From CBDFJH01 sp965198095 (GTDB lineage Bacteria; Latescibacterota; UBA2968; GCA-2709665), in the NCBI GenBank assembly GCA_965198095.1, contig OZ240239.1, positions 930,001 to 994,000 on the forward strand: DNA of 64,000 nt. The letters are read 5' to 3'. How positions within the stretch are numbered: position 1 is the first letter of the stretch; every line of letters begins with the position of its first letter. The notes under the pieces are model-generated. The model searched no databases, was not told the origin of the DNA, and was given only the letters and a program-made list of their open reading frames with translations. Of this stretch, positions 18,808 to 28,056 are shown one piece after another. Position numbers and translations under genes: made by a program.

Positions 18808-20334
18808 CTATTCCTTCTGCGTCCGGATCCAGCCCCAGAACAGGTTGTCGCGTTGGTTGCCCGCGGCCAGGTATTCGGCCTTGCAGCGGGCGATTCCGTC
18901 GTCGGCATAGCCGGCGAGGGGCCGGCCCGCTCGGTCGAGCGCCAGGCCGTACTGTCCGGCGGCGTTGATGCCGAAGATGGCGTTTTTCGTGGGTCCGTCG
19001 GCCGGACCGAGGGGTTCCAGGCCGAGCCGGTCCTGCAGATCGTCCGGTATTTCGATGCGGCGAAAGGCCTCGATCTGCCATTGCGGCGAACCGAACCAGA
19101 TGGAGTCGGTCCCCCACAGCACGTGGTCGGCGCCCAGGCCCTTGACCAGCTTGCCCACCATGGCCGCGGCCAGGCGGGGATGGGTGATGGCCAGGGCCCC
19201 GAACGACAAACCTATGTCGGCATACACGTTCGACACGCCGTACTGCCGGGGAACGGCGGCCAGCTCGTCGATCCAGGGCAATTGACCGGTGCGTTCGAAT
19301 TCCCGGCTGATCGCGTCGGCGTCGCGCCACATTTTGAGGCCGGCGTGGTAGATGTGGAAGTTGAGGTCGGGCCAGGCCCGGGCCGCCGGGCCGACATCCT
19401 CGACACCGGCGTACTGCCAGTTGGGAACGTCCTTATAGTCGACCGGTAAGACCCCTTTGTGGATACAGATGTTGGGCACGCCCAGGTCGCGGGCCTTTTC
19501 GTAGGTCGGCCAGGCGAGATCCTGGTCGTCGAGGCGCCAGGGCTTGTCGAAGGTGGGGTGATAGCCCAGCACGTCGCCGATGGTGTAGCCCTTCCAGGCG
19601 TCGACCTTCAATTCGGTCGCGGCCGGATCCATCAACGCCAGGTACTCGGGCACGCTCGGCCAGATCACGCCGTGGGCGAACATCCGCCGGGTGCCGGCGA
19701 TCTGATTGGTCAAATCGCGCGTGGCCACCATTTGCCGGTCGGACAGCAGGGTTTTTTCGGGATCGACCGAGGGCGAGGTGCTGAGCAGGGCGAGCGTGGT
19801 GTCGCTGTCGAAGAACATGTCTTTGATGTAGTAGTCGAACTTGTAGTACTTCAGATCGAGCTCCTGCTCGACCAGCTCCGGATTGAAGGGGGTGTGGGAC
19901 GGGTTGTTGCCCCGCGCGATATCGCGCAGCCAGAGCTGGCCTTCCCAGGTATAGTCTTCGTGGACGTGGTGGGTGTGGACGTCAAAGATGAACTGGTCGC
20001 GGGTTGCGCCGCGGCGTTCGTCCGCGGCGGCCGGGTCTTCCGCCTCGGCCGGATCGACCTTGTAGACGTCCCCGTACACTTCGTTCATGGCCACGAAGGC
20101 CATGGCCATGCCGCTGGCCGAGCGCAGGAACCCGTGGGGGGAGATGCCCTGGCGTCTGGAATAGGCGTCGGCTTTGGCGCTGATCAGCCCTTCCACCCGG
20201 CGCTGGCGTCGGCTCTGGGGCGGGGGGAAGCACTCGCCGCTGGAAACGATCTGGGTGGGCACGGGCGTCTCGACGCGCTTGCGGTATCCGCGCTGCAGGT
20301 GCTGCAATTGTCTCGGGGTGAGCCAGTTTGACAT
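18808..20334 (-). CDS. Amidohydrolase-2 family metal-dependent hydrolase
   Basis: This 508-residue protein is of the TIM-barrel amidohydrolase_2 (ACMSD-like) type. It shows the N-terminal metal motif FDVHTHHVHE (about residue 135), a Lys/His region ICIHKG, HIYHAG and the C-terminal metal Asp in LWGTDSIWFG. The first 130 residues precede the barrel and are unusual in length, with a basic helical start (TPRQLQHLQRGYRKR). The family performs hydrolysis or non-oxidative decarboxylation of small acids; the substrate cannot be told. It stands alone, flanked by repeats, and its stop at 18808 abuts the remnant on the other strand. Confidence 0.85.
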   Translation of the reverse strand: MSNWLTPRQLQHLQRGYRKRVETPVPTQIVSSGECFPPPQSRRQRRVEGLISAKADAYSRRQGISPHGFLRSASGMAMAFVAMNEVYGDVYKVDPAEAEDPAAADERRGATRDQFIFDVHTHHVHEDYTWEGQLWLRDIARGNNPSHTPFNPELVEQELDLKYYKFDYYIKDMFFDSDTTLALLSTSPSVDPEKTLLSDRQMVATRDLTNQIAGTRRMFAHGVIWPSVPEYLALMDPAATELKVDAWKGYTIGDVLGYHPTFDKPWRLDDQDLAWPTYEKARDLGVPNICIHKGVLPVDYKDVPNWQYAGVEDVGPAARAWPDLNFHIYHAGLKMWRDADAISREFERTGQLPWIDELAAVPRQYGVSNVYADIGLSFGALAITHPRLAAAMVGKLVKGLGADHVLWGTDSIWFGSPQWQIEAFRRIEIPDDLQDRLGLEPLGPADGPTKNAIFGINAAGQYGLALDRAGRPLAGYADDGIARCKAEYLAAGNQRDNLFWGWIRTQKE

Positions 20335-20800
20335 GGGGTCGAGTCCTCGCGGTGTGCGCCCCGGTGGTCTCGCGTTTTTGGCTTTGGCGGTGTCCGAGGC
20401 GGATGTGCGCTGCGTCGGGGCGACAAGACGGCTTCCGATGATAGCACAAAGCGCCGGGGTCTGTCAATTGAATTGGCCGCACTGTTGCAGGGATGGCTGC
20501 ATTCGGCTATTGTTGCTTCGTCCAATGCACCAAGAAGATTTAAGGCGCCTTCTGCGGCGGCGTCACGGGGTATCCGTGCGATCCAAAAAACACCGTCTGA
20601 ATCACGGATTACCCGGATTATTGGTGCAATAACCGGAAGGCCCAGCATTTACGCAGGCTGTTCAGATTTCACGAGTGACTTTCCTAACCCTTTTATGAAT
20701 TATTCAGGCTGAATACCTTTGCTTACAGTGGCTTCCGAATCGAGCGCGTCCATGAGGATCCCCCGTCCTCCAACATCGTGTTCGCACGAGAAGCCGCATG
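20335..20800. repeat. Gene-free stretch with R4 and R2-end repeats
   Basis: Bases 20518-20560 (TGCACCAAGAAGATTTAAGG and following) recur inverted at 57148-57190. Bases 20640-20712 recur near 29880-29945 (CAGATTTCACGAGTGACTTT). Bases 20729-20785 (CAGTGGCTTCCG, CCTCCAACATCGTGTTCGC) recur at 25353-25410. No coding capacity is supported. Confidence 0.6.
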
Positions 20801-20846
20801 AAATGGTGTGACCCGGCCGTTTTTGGTTGATTTTTCCAGGTAACCA

Positions 20847-20866
20847 GACTAGTCTTATATCTAGTC
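20847..20866. promoter_or_regulatory. Operator-like palindrome before toxin-antitoxin pair
   Basis: GACTAG-TCTTATAT-CTAGTC is a perfect six-base inverted repeat around an AT-rich, -10-like core, 25 bases before the antitoxin start. Toxin-antitoxin operons are commonly repressed by their own complex at such sites; binding here is inferred. Confidence 0.5.
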
Positions 20867-20891
20867 ACTCTTTTGACGGAGGTAACGCTGC

Positions 20892-21152
20892 ATGAGCAAG
20901 ACATGGCAAGTGCAGGACGCCAAGGCGCGTTTCAGCGAGTTGCTTGAGACGAGCTTGGCTGAAGGCCCCCAGATCGTCACCAAACGGGGTGTGGAGACGG
21001 CTGTGCTGGTGCCCATCGACGAGTGGCGACGATTGGAGAAGCGGGCCAGGCCGGATCTCAAGGAACTGCTGCTTGCTCCGGAGGCGCGCACGGATACGCT
21101 GACGCCGCCACGCCCGCGGCATAGCCATCGCGTGTCTCCAAGCTTCGAGTGA
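20892..21152 (+). CDS. Phd/YefM-family antitoxin
   Basis: The 86-residue protein has the Phd/YefM DNA-binding N-terminus (WQVQDAKARFSELLE, GPQIVTKRGVETAVLVP) and a C-terminal tail that would wrap the toxin. GGAGG lies nine bases before the ATG. The toxin gene begins four bases after its stop, and a palindrome lies upstream, so the two form an operon that neutralises the PIN nuclease and probably represses itself. Confidence 0.9.
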   Translation: MSKTWQVQDAKARFSELLETSLAEGPQIVTKRGVETAVLVPIDEWRRLEKRARPDLKELLLAPEARTDTLTPPRPRHSHRVSPSFE

Positions 21153-21156
21153 GCCC

Positions 21157-21579
21157 GTGTATCTGCTCGACACCAATGTCGTATCGGAACTGCGTCGTCG
21201 GCATCCACAACCAGGTGTCGTTCGGTGGATTGAAGAAGTGGCCACCGAGGAACTGTTTCTGTCTGCAGTGACGGTCGGGGAGATCCAAGCGGGCATCGAA
21301 CTCACCCGCGAGCAGGATGCCGCCAAGGCGGAGGAACTGGAAGCGTGGCTCAGCGCGGTACTGGTCTCCTATAACGTCCTCCCCATGAACGCAGCCACAT
21401 TCCGGGAATGGGCGAGGTTAAAGCATCGCCGTTCAGACACGCTGATGGAGGACGCCATGATCGCGGCGACGGCCGTCGTGCACCGGCTGACGATCGTGAC
21501 CCGGAACGTACGCGATTTTGAGCAACTCGGAGTAAATCTTCTGAATCCATTCGAACACGAATCCGACGTGCGGCGGTAG
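21157..21579 (+). CDS. PIN-domain (VapC/FitB-like) toxin
   Basis: This 140-residue PIN ribonuclease starts at GTG. The acidic residues of the active site are present: Asp in LLDTNVVSE, Glu in VTVGEIQAGI, Asp in LMEDAMIAATA and Asp in VTRNVRDFEQLG. The length is normal for the family. It is encoded immediately after a Phd-type antitoxin and would cut RNA when unopposed. Unlike the pair at 51728-52348 both genes are intact. Confidence 0.92.
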   Translation: MYLLDTNVVSELRRRHPQPGVVRWIEEVATEELFLSAVTVGEIQAGIELTREQDAAKAEELEAWLSAVLVSYNVLPMNAATFREWARLKHRRSDTLMEDAMIAATAVVHRLTIVTRNVRDFEQLGVNLLNPFEHESDVRR

Positions 21580-21747
21580 GCTGGAGGAACCGCCACCCGT
21601 GGCGAGCGGAAAAACGAAGAAGAGGGATTCCGGAGCATATCCGATCCGACAATGGTCCGGAGTTGCCGGCCCGGCAGTTGCGTCAGTGGGCTGGGCAAGC
21701 TCGGGACCGGATTTTCTTTCATTCGAAACGTCTTCATCCAATCCAAC

Positions 21748-21930
21748 CGTTCATTAACCGATCACAGTTCCCCCTTCCTCTCAGGAAGGGGGGCAGGGGG
21801 TAGGTCTCGTCTGTTTCAAACGACCCAAATCCAGAATGTATTATACATGGGGATTCACTTTCTCTATTCACTCAAAAGCTGTTTTTGCTTCGTGAAACTG
21901 CAATCCGTGAAAATTCATGAATTAATCAGG
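21748..21930. repeat. R2 copy
   Basis: CATTAACCGATCACAGTTCC, the CCCCCTTCCTCTCAGGAAGGGGG hairpin and AAATCCAGAATGTATTA match 13340-13440 in the same order. The remainder of 21580-22020 shows no gene. Confidence 0.75.
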
Positions 21931-22020
21931 TTGATAACACCTTCCCCGGCTTCCCGCCGTTCAGCGCACGAAAACGTTAGCATAAGTCAAGTTCAGTAGC
22001 GTCATTGCCAGGGGAGTCCC

Positions 22021-22764
22021 ATGTCCATTGAATCTCAAGCCGACTTTGAAGGCCTGTCACGGGTCGGAAGGGTCGTTGCAGCGACGCTGAAGGCAATGGC
22101 CGGCTACTTACGTCCAGGAGTTTCGACCGGAGAAGTGGATCGCGTTGGGGCACGGGTCCTGAGACGGCACGGGGCGCGGTCCGCACCCCGGATCTTCTAC
22201 GGTTTCCCGGGCGTCAATCTAATCAGCATAAACGACGAGGCCGTTCACGGTATACCCGGTGATCGCATACTGCGGCCCGGGGATGTGGTAAGCCTTGACG
22301 TGACCGCGGAGTTGGATGGATACATTGCGGACGCGGCCACGACTATTCCGCTTTCGCCCTATTCCGGAAAGGCCGGCCGAATCTGCCGATGTGCAAGAAC
22401 GGCCTTTGAAAAGGCGGCGGCGGCCGCCCGTGCCGGAAGACCGATCCATTGTATCGGAAAAGCTGTTGAACGAGAGGTGAGGAAACGGGGGTTTACGGTC
22501 ATCACGGCGTTGGTGGGCCACGGCGTGGGTCGGCACATCCACGAGGATCCGGTCGTTTCCAACATCTTTCATCCCGCTGATTCACGGCCGTTGACCGATG
22601 GGCTCGTTCTCACAATCGAGCCTTTGATTGCCGAACGATCAGAAAGGGTTATTGAGGACGATGACGGCTGGACCGTGCGGACCGCCGACGGCGGCCTGTC
22701 CGCTCACTATGAACACACGGTCGTGATCAGGGAAGGTCGGCCGCTGCTACTTACGGCGGCATAG
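22021..22764 (+). CDS. map: Methionine aminopeptidase, type I
   Basis: The enzyme, at 247 residues, removes the initiator methionine from nascent proteins in the cytoplasm. All five metal ligands are visible: Asp in VSLDVTAELDG, Asp in IADAATTIP, His in VGHGVGRHIHEDP, Glu in LTIEPLI and Glu in SAHYEHTVV. The length is that of the short type Ia enzymes. AGGGGAG precedes the ATG. It stands alone rather than beside secY/adk, so it may be an extra copy rather than the housekeeping gene. Confidence 0.93.
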   Translation: MSIESQADFEGLSRVGRVVAATLKAMAGYLRPGVSTGEVDRVGARVLRRHGARSAPRIFYGFPGVNLISINDEAVHGIPGDRILRPGDVVSLDVTAELDGYIADAATTIPLSPYSGKAGRICRCARTAFEKAAAAARAGRPIHCIGKAVEREVRKRGFTVITALVGHGVGRHIHEDPVVSNIFHPADSRPLTDGLVLTIEPLIAERSERVIEDDDGWTVRTADGGLSAHYEHTVVIREGRPLLLTAA

Positions 22765-22908
22765 TCGTCTCGACCTCTGCGAACCCGGTTTGCGTGGAGG
22801 TCGCGGAGATTGGACCGGGCGTGCCGAACCGCGCCTTGACCTTCGGCAGTCCCTCGACAAAGCCCGGGGTTCCCAAGAATGTGAGAGACGACATCGACGG
22901 GGCGGAAA

Positions 22909-23739
22909 ATGAACAAGGTTAGAAGGGAAATTGGTAACGAGATTCAAGCAGGTCTCCCGAAAGACGCTTTCGTCGGTACGGCCGAATACTACGCCCAATA
23001 TCGTTTACCTTATCCAAGACCTCTTCTGGACGATCTTCGAGCCAGGGCGCAAGTATCGGGAGAGGGTCGCCTTCTGGATCTCGCCAGCGGCCCCGGCAGG
23101 ATCGCTCTGGCCCTCGCGCCGCACTTCAGCGACGTGTGGGCGGTCGATCAGGAGCGTGAGATGATCGAGGTGGGCCGTGAGCGGGCAAGCGATGCCGACA
23201 TCACGAACGTGCAATGGATCCTCAGCCGCGCAGAAGATCTCGAGGCGCCGGACCGCTTCTTCCAACTCATCACTATCGGTGACGCATTTCACCGACTGGA
23301 CCGGCAGATTGTGGCTGAGCGAGCCCGGCACTGGTTGCAGCCCGGCAGAGGCCTCGCCATTCTGTGGTATGTGAATTTCTGGGGTCGCGACGGCGGATGG
23401 CAACAACTTGTCGCTGACGTCGTGGAGAAGTGGACCGGAGATCGTAAGGGGAGAAGACCGACGCAAGGCTTTCACAAGATGCCATTCGACAAGGTGCTCG
23501 AAGCAAGCGGATTCGACAATGTCGCCCAGTACGAATGGAATCTACTCCACGTTTGGACATTGGACGCCTTGGTCGGCTATATGTATTCCACCTCCCGCGT
23601 TTCCCGGCGCGTTCTGGGTGATCGATCGGATCCGTTCGAAGCCGACCTTCGGCGTGCCCTCCTTGACTTCGACGCCGGCGGCCGTTACGAAGAAACCGCG
23701 AGGTTTCGCTACCTTTTCGGAAATCGTCCGGCTTCTTGA
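22909..23739 (+). CDS. Class I SAM-dependent methyltransferase
   Basis: This 276-residue protein carries motif I LLDLASGPGRIALAL, acidic loop VWAVDQEREMI and the post-I region DLEAPDRFFQLITIGDAFH. The N-terminal YYAQYRLPYPRPLLDDL is typical of small-molecule methyltransferases of the UbiE/YcgJ kind. The substrate is unknown. The 144-bp space before it contains a dispersed repeat also found at 23790-23870. Confidence 0.85.
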   Translation: MNKVRREIGNEIQAGLPKDAFVGTAEYYAQYRLPYPRPLLDDLRARAQVSGEGRLLDLASGPGRIALALAPHFSDVWAVDQEREMIEVGRERASDADITNVQWILSRAEDLEAPDRFFQLITIGDAFHRLDRQIVAERARHWLQPGRGLAILWYVNFWGRDGGWQQLVADVVEKWTGDRKGRRPTQGFHKMPFDKVLEASGFDNVAQYEWNLLHVWTLDALVGYMYSTSRVSRRVLGDRSDPFEADLRRALLDFDAGGRYEETARFRYLFGNRPAS

Positions 23740-23774
23740 GTTCGACAACTGCGTATGACATCCGTTTGCCGCTG

Positions 23775-23870
23775 CTTCGCAGCGTCGATCCTGAGCAGAT
23801 TGAAGGGCGCGCCTTTGCCGTCGGCAACCCATCGACAAGCTCGGGGTTCGCGACTGGTGAGGGCAGTAAG
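23775..23870. repeat. Dispersed repeat, also at 22810-22880
   Basis: Both places share the block order GCGCC-TTG, TCGGCA, TCGACAA-CTCGGGGTTC. I see no gene in 23740-23957. Confidence 0.45.
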
Positions 23871-23957
23871 TGAAAACCCGACACAGGCAAAGACGAGGAA
23901 ACCGTGCCATGAAGTCTCCTGTCGGACCTGCCTTTCCGATCTCTGTTTCTCTATCCA

Positions 23958-24596
23958 TTGCTCGAGCATCAACTGGGGAAGCTTGGGAAGATCGAGGTCG
24001 AGATTGGCGGAGACGGCATTTGCCTAATTGACGATGGCGGAGGTCATGCAGTCGAGCGGCGCGTCAACGGTCATTCGTACTTGGAACACATCTGTTCCCA
24101 ACTTCACGCACCGTTTGGAAAAGGAAGAATGCCCAACGTCTTGGCTCACGTCATTGGATTGAGTTTACTCAGTGCATTTTGCGAGGAACTGACGATCGAA
24201 GCCCGGCGACAGGACAGAGTTGCGTCCAGCAGGCTCAAGGACGCATTTTATCTGGAATCGGAAGCGCGAGAAAACAGAACCGGCGGGACTGGAAATGTGA
24301 TTCGTTTCAGGTTTAGCCAAGGGAAGTTGAAAGAATCCATCTCTGTTGAGGAAATCGAACAGTATCCGAGGTCCGTGAAAGCAGCTCACCCGGCATTGGA
24401 ACTTACGCTGGACGGTGGGAAAGCAGGTTCCCGGGAAGCCTGTCCCGCACCCATCCGTCGGCATCAAAGGGACCGTGCGCGGCTCAGCGCATTCGCAGGT
24501 TCGTCCAACTGCATTCGGCAAGTCCGCGTGGGGCGAAACTCGAGATCGATCGGAAATGGACCTGTTGAGCGAATCGGTCAAACGTTTTTACGATGA
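23958..24596 (+). pseudogene. GyrB/ParE-like ATPase fragment
   Basis: The frame from a TTG at 23958 resembles the N-terminal ATPase of GyrB after its N-box. IEVEIGGDGICLIDDGGG corresponds to the DDGRG loop, YLEHICSQLHAPFGKG to the LHAGGKF loop, and LLSAFCEELTIEARRQDRV and TGGTGNVIRFRF to later strands. The GLHGVG motif has decayed to VLAHVIG, the catalytic N-box is missing, and similarity stops near 24370. Its tail overlaps the next gene. It is either a truncated relic or a divergent inactive family; a working ATPase is unlikely. Confidence 0.45.
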
Positions 24597-25335
24597 CTTG
24601 GCTGCCGACTACCATCACGTCCATACAGACTGGGAATCGGCAATCGAACGGCAGTCGTGTGCACTGGATCAGTTGATTCGACGCGAGTCTTCAGCGAATG
24701 CATCGCTTGTCCTCGACTGTTCGTGCGGTATAGGCACCCAGGCCATTGGCCTGGCGCAGCGAGGATACGAACTCTTCGCGTCCGATCTCAGCCCGAAGGC
24801 GATTGCCAGGGCGAAGTCAGAAACAGCTCGCCGTGGGCTGAACATAGGCTTCGCCATTGCCGATGTTCGTGCGCTGGCGTGTGCGTTCGACCAGACATTC
24901 GATGTCGTGATCAGCTGCGACAATTCCCTGCCACACCTCTTGACGGACGACGATTTGGCGCTCGCTCTCCGAAGCATTCGGCGCAGACTGACGGACGATG
25001 GACTGTTTATTGCCAGTATTCGCGATTACGATCGGTTGCTCGCCGAAAGACCGTCGTTTATGGGTCCGAACCTTCACGGTGCGCGGGAGCGCGAGGTCAT
25101 AACGTTTCAGATCTGGGACTGGGCCACGGAATCAGATACCTATTTGCTTCGGCTGTTGCTCATGAGCCGAACACCGAGCGGATGGCAAGTGAGAGAGGGT
25201 CGGACCCGCTACCGGGCCATTCGACGCAAAGAGCTCACTTCGGCCCTGGCGTCAGCCGGATTTTCGAAAATCGCCTGGCATGCGCCCGATCAGTCCGGCT
25301 ATTTTCAACCCGTTGTGACGGCGCATGCCCGATAG
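24556..25335 (+). CDS. Class I SAM-dependent methyltransferase (glycine-N-methyltransferase-like)
   Basis: The protein is 259 residues from the ATG at 24556; an in-frame start 141 bases upstream has no family-like sequence. VKRFYDDLAADYHHVH opens the domain, followed by motif I LVLDCSCGIGTQAIGLA, LFASDLSPKAI and VVISCDNSLPHLL. This layout is that of glycine/sarcosine N-methyltransferase relatives. The substrate is not certain. It overlaps the GyrB-like fragment by 41 bp and is followed by a repeat. Confidence 0.85.
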   Translation: MDLLSESVKRFYDDLAADYHHVHTDWESAIERQSCALDQLIRRESSANASLVLDCSCGIGTQAIGLAQRGYELFASDLSPKAIARAKSETARRGLNIGFAIADVRALACAFDQTFDVVISCDNSLPHLLTDDDLALALRSIRRRLTDDGLFIASIRDYDRLLAERPSFMGPNLHGAREREVITFQIWDWATESDTYLLRLLLMSRTPSGWQVREGRTRYRAIRRKELTSALASAGFSKIAWHAPDQSGYFQPVVTAHAR

Positions 25336-25352
25336 AGTCTCCCGGCATAACA

Positions 25353-25410
25353 GTGGCTTCCGCATCGAGCACGTCCACGAAGATCCCGCGTCCTCCAACA
25401 TCGTGTTCGC
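25353..25410. repeat. Repeat shared with 20729-20785
   Basis: Both segments contain CAGTGGCTTCCG and TCCTCCAACATCGTGTTCGC in the same spacing. The remainder of 25411-25758 holds no gene I can support; it ends in a strong ribosome site for the next gene. Confidence 0.6.
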
Positions 25411-25758
25411 GCCGTGGCGGCAACATGAAACGCGTCTCGGCCCCTTACCGGCCACCCGCTCTATCCCCTCAAACGCCGGGATGGCTTCCGCCTGTCCCGG
25501 CGCGCCCCGTTCCTCGCCCTTGACAGCCCCGGCACGCGCTCGACGACCCGTCTGGCGGTCCCTTTCCATGCAGTCACGTCGGGATGTAAAAAATAGACTT
25601 GACTACCGGCGATTATGCACTTATTTTCGCTTTACGTTTCGGAAACCGTTCTTTCCACTGGTGGTACGATTCTCGCATCCTCGTTACACCTTCGGTGACC
25701 ATCACGGGAGGTTGAGGGCGCTAGACGTGACGCCAACTGTCCGTAGGAGGAGGGAGAA

Positions 25759-26091
25759 ATGGCAGCCAGAGTCATAGTTGGTGTGATCGCCCTCATCGCG
25801 ATTATCGGGGGCTTTACGGAGCTGGACGATACGCAGCCCGTTCTGATGCTCCTGTTGGTCATCGGTGGTCTGGTCTACGGTGGCATGGCAGTTGACGCCG
25901 AGGATGCGACAGGCCATTTGGCCGTTGTTATCGCGGTCGGCCTTGCCGCCGGTGCGAACGTCCTGAGCCAGGAGGTTCTCAGCACGTTCGGCGAGCAGCT
26001 GGACGGCATCGTCGATCACCTCAGCACTGCGCTTTACGCCAGCGTCCTCACGATCCTCGCAAAGAGGACGATTACCGCTCTCAAAGGTTAG
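25759..26091 (+). CDS. Small inner-membrane protein, unknown function
   Basis: The protein has 110 residues. Hydrophobic stretches lie at about 4-19 (ARVIVGVIALIAIIGG), 28-45 (LMLLLVIGGLVYGGMAV) and 53-67 (LAVVIAVGLAAGANV), followed by an amphipathic tail ending AKRTITALKG. The start has an excellent ribosome site (AGGAGGGAGAA). I do not recognise a named family. The clean start and codon pattern support a real gene. A long hairpin follows its stop. Confidence 0.7.
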   Translation: MAARVIVGVIALIAIIGGFTELDDTQPVLMLLLVIGGLVYGGMAVDAEDATGHLAVVIAVGLAAGANVLSQEVLSTFGEQLDGIVDHLSTALYASVLTILAKRTITALKG

Positions 26092-26138
26092 TGATGACAG
26101 GCGGATGGGTGGCCTGCGCCCTCGGACCCGCCTGAATA

Positions 26139-26199
26139 CCTGATAAAAAGCGCGGCGCGTTGCACCTGTGCCAGCAAGTGAAACGCGCCGCGCATCAGG
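26139..26199. other. Long stem-loop (terminator or REP-like)
   Basis: GCGCGGCGCGTT at 26150-26161 pairs perfectly with 26182-26193. Outside it CCTGAT (26139-26144) pairs with ATCAGG (26194-26199), with five A residues bulged on the left. Read on the minus strand the inner stem is followed by TTTTT, which is terminator-like, but no minus-strand gene ends here. Nothing else is seen up to 26595. Confidence 0.5.
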
Positions 26200-26595
26200 T
26201 GCGCCGCTTTGTGGCTTCGCGTGTCTGCGGTGCCTGGACCATTTCCGAGTTTCCCTGCCCCGTTTCCTCGGATCGCCTCAGCTCCGGCAACCCGAGATTC
26301 TCCGTGGACCGGCGTTAGAGATGTAATCCGGGGTGGTTCGAGGAAACGTTCGCCGATCTCTGTCGATTTTCTGACAATCGGCTGAGCGTTAGGTAGATCC
26401 AAGGCAGGACACGGTATCCCGTACGACGACCGATCTCATCCTCCCAGTACGCTTTCCCAACCCTACTCCGAAGATCTCAACGCGCCCATCCGCTAGACGA
26501 GCCCTTTCAGCCCCGGCCGTCGAACCGGGCATTCCGGTGTGCATGTATCGACCCACGTCAATAGAGGGACCTCCTGAAAGGGCATCCCACAAGCA

Positions 26596-27168
26596 ATGAC
26601 CGGATATGCCGAGCACACGGATGGCTGGGAGGATTGGCGGCTTGACTACCGGCTTGGACTCATTCTCATATTGCCTCCTCAACACGTAAGCGATCTGATC
26701 GATCACATGCGCCGGAAGTATGATCCCAAGTCTCACGCCATCTGCCCTACGCACATCTCCGTGTCAGATCCATTGAGCCACGAGATGACTCCGGACCTGG
26801 AGATGGAGATCCGATCCATCTTGAAGACGATTGAGCCATTTGAGCTCCATTTCGATAGGCTCGAGGCATCCGGGGAACACCCCGGAGTCTCATACCCGAT
26901 ACACCCGGCAGAGCCCATACGCGAGTTACGGAATGCGCTGCACGAATCCGGTGCGTTCAGTCGCCGCGAGTACCACAGAAGGCAAATACCGCCACACATG
27001 ACCATTGCGGAATTCATCTCGATAGAGGATAGTCTGAACCTTTGCTCAAAGCTCCGGGACACGGCACCGAAGGGTTCCTTCCTTTGCGACCGGCTTGAGT
27101 TCGTCGTGCCGGACGATGGCTTCCACTTTCAACGAGACAAGACCTTCTTGCTGGGACCTTCCGGATAG
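26596..27168 (+). CDS. 2'-5' RNA ligase / 2H phosphoesterase family protein
   Basis: The 190-residue protein has two HxT/S motifs at the spacing of the 2H superfamily: THISVSDPL (about residue 53) and PHMTIAEF (about residue 134). The family acts on 2',3'-cyclic phosphates or 2'-5' bonds of RNA or nucleotides; the exact substrate is unknown. The gene has no partner and no strong ribosome site. It is followed by repeats. Confidence 0.75.
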   Translation: MTGYAEHTDGWEDWRLDYRLGLILILPPQHVSDLIDHMRRKYDPKSHAICPTHISVSDPLSHEMTPDLEMEIRSILKTIEPFELHFDRLEASGEHPGVSYPIHPAEPIRELRNALHESGAFSRREYHRRQIPPHMTIAEFISIEDSLNLCSKLRDTAPKGSFLCDRLEFVVPDDGFHFQRDKTFLLGPSG

Positions 27169-27239
27169 CGATCGGCCTGATCATCCTCGTGGTGGATAGA
27201 GACGAGCACCGATGACGGTGAAGAAATCGTAGACGATCG

Positions 27240-28056
27240 CTAGGAGAAAGTTCTCACGGGTGTATCGAACGGCCGGGAAAGCCCGGTATACACGCGGATT
27301 TTTCAGATTTCACGAGTGATTCGGGCCAGATGTCATCGCGGCCGTGGCGTTGCGGCTCTCTGGCTGCTTCGGCGTTTCTCCTCCCCAGGGCTTAGGGGGG
27401 CCCTCTGCGGGACGGGGTCGGGTGCGGGGGCGGATGTGGGGGCGAATGGAAATTCGCGGTGTGGGGGCGGGTCCCGCAGTGGGCATCAGGTGGGGGGAGG
27501 CGTTCATTCTCTTCGCGGCGCCAATCGTTTCCAGTGAGGCTGAGTCGCCACGGCCCGAGCCTCCCCGGCGTTTGAGGGGCCTGCCTGCGCCGCGTTGGGC
27601 GCGGCAGGCAGGCGCCCTTCTTTTGTCACCTTTTCTTGGGCGAACAAGAAAAGGTGAGTACGAGTGACTTTCCTAACGATATCGTACCCTACCCACAGGC
27701 GGGCACTCGACACGAACGGGGCCGGGTTTGAAGAGAAAAGAGAGAGTGGCAGGAGTTGCGACAAGTGGAGAAGCCCCGCGTCCCCGAGTGCCCGATGAGG
27801 AAGATGCTCAGGTGATCGTAACCGAATCGACAATACACAAGGTCTAAATCGCGTGTGGCACGGGCGGCTCGCCCGCCCGTGGAAAATTCATTGCTCCAAG
27901 TATGACAAAATGCGCTCGTCATTTCCCACCGGCAGCAAGCTGCCGGTGCCACACCGGAGTTCCTCAGGAGCGCACGATACGGTCGACACGATACGTAATA
28001 CTGTGTAATACATTCTGGATTTGAGTCGTTTGAAACAGACGAGACCTACCCCCTAA
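27240..28056. repeat. Gene-free repeat mosaic left of the IS element
   Basis: Bases 27255-27325 hold R3/R2-end sequence (GGGTGTATCGAACG, CAGATTTCACGAGTGA). Bases 27579-27613 are a CTGCCTG palindrome. Bases 27690-27840 are R3 and 27850-28056 are the left half of an R2 copy whose other half resumes at 29647. Short open frames here are repeat by-products. Confidence 0.7.

Noticed and set aside
20727..20785. Fragment of a second methionine aminopeptidase, because a frame reads VHEDPPSSNIVF like the HEDP region of the enzyme
   Set aside because: Only about a dozen residues match, and the segment is a dispersed repeat also at 25353 without any other aminopeptidase sequence.
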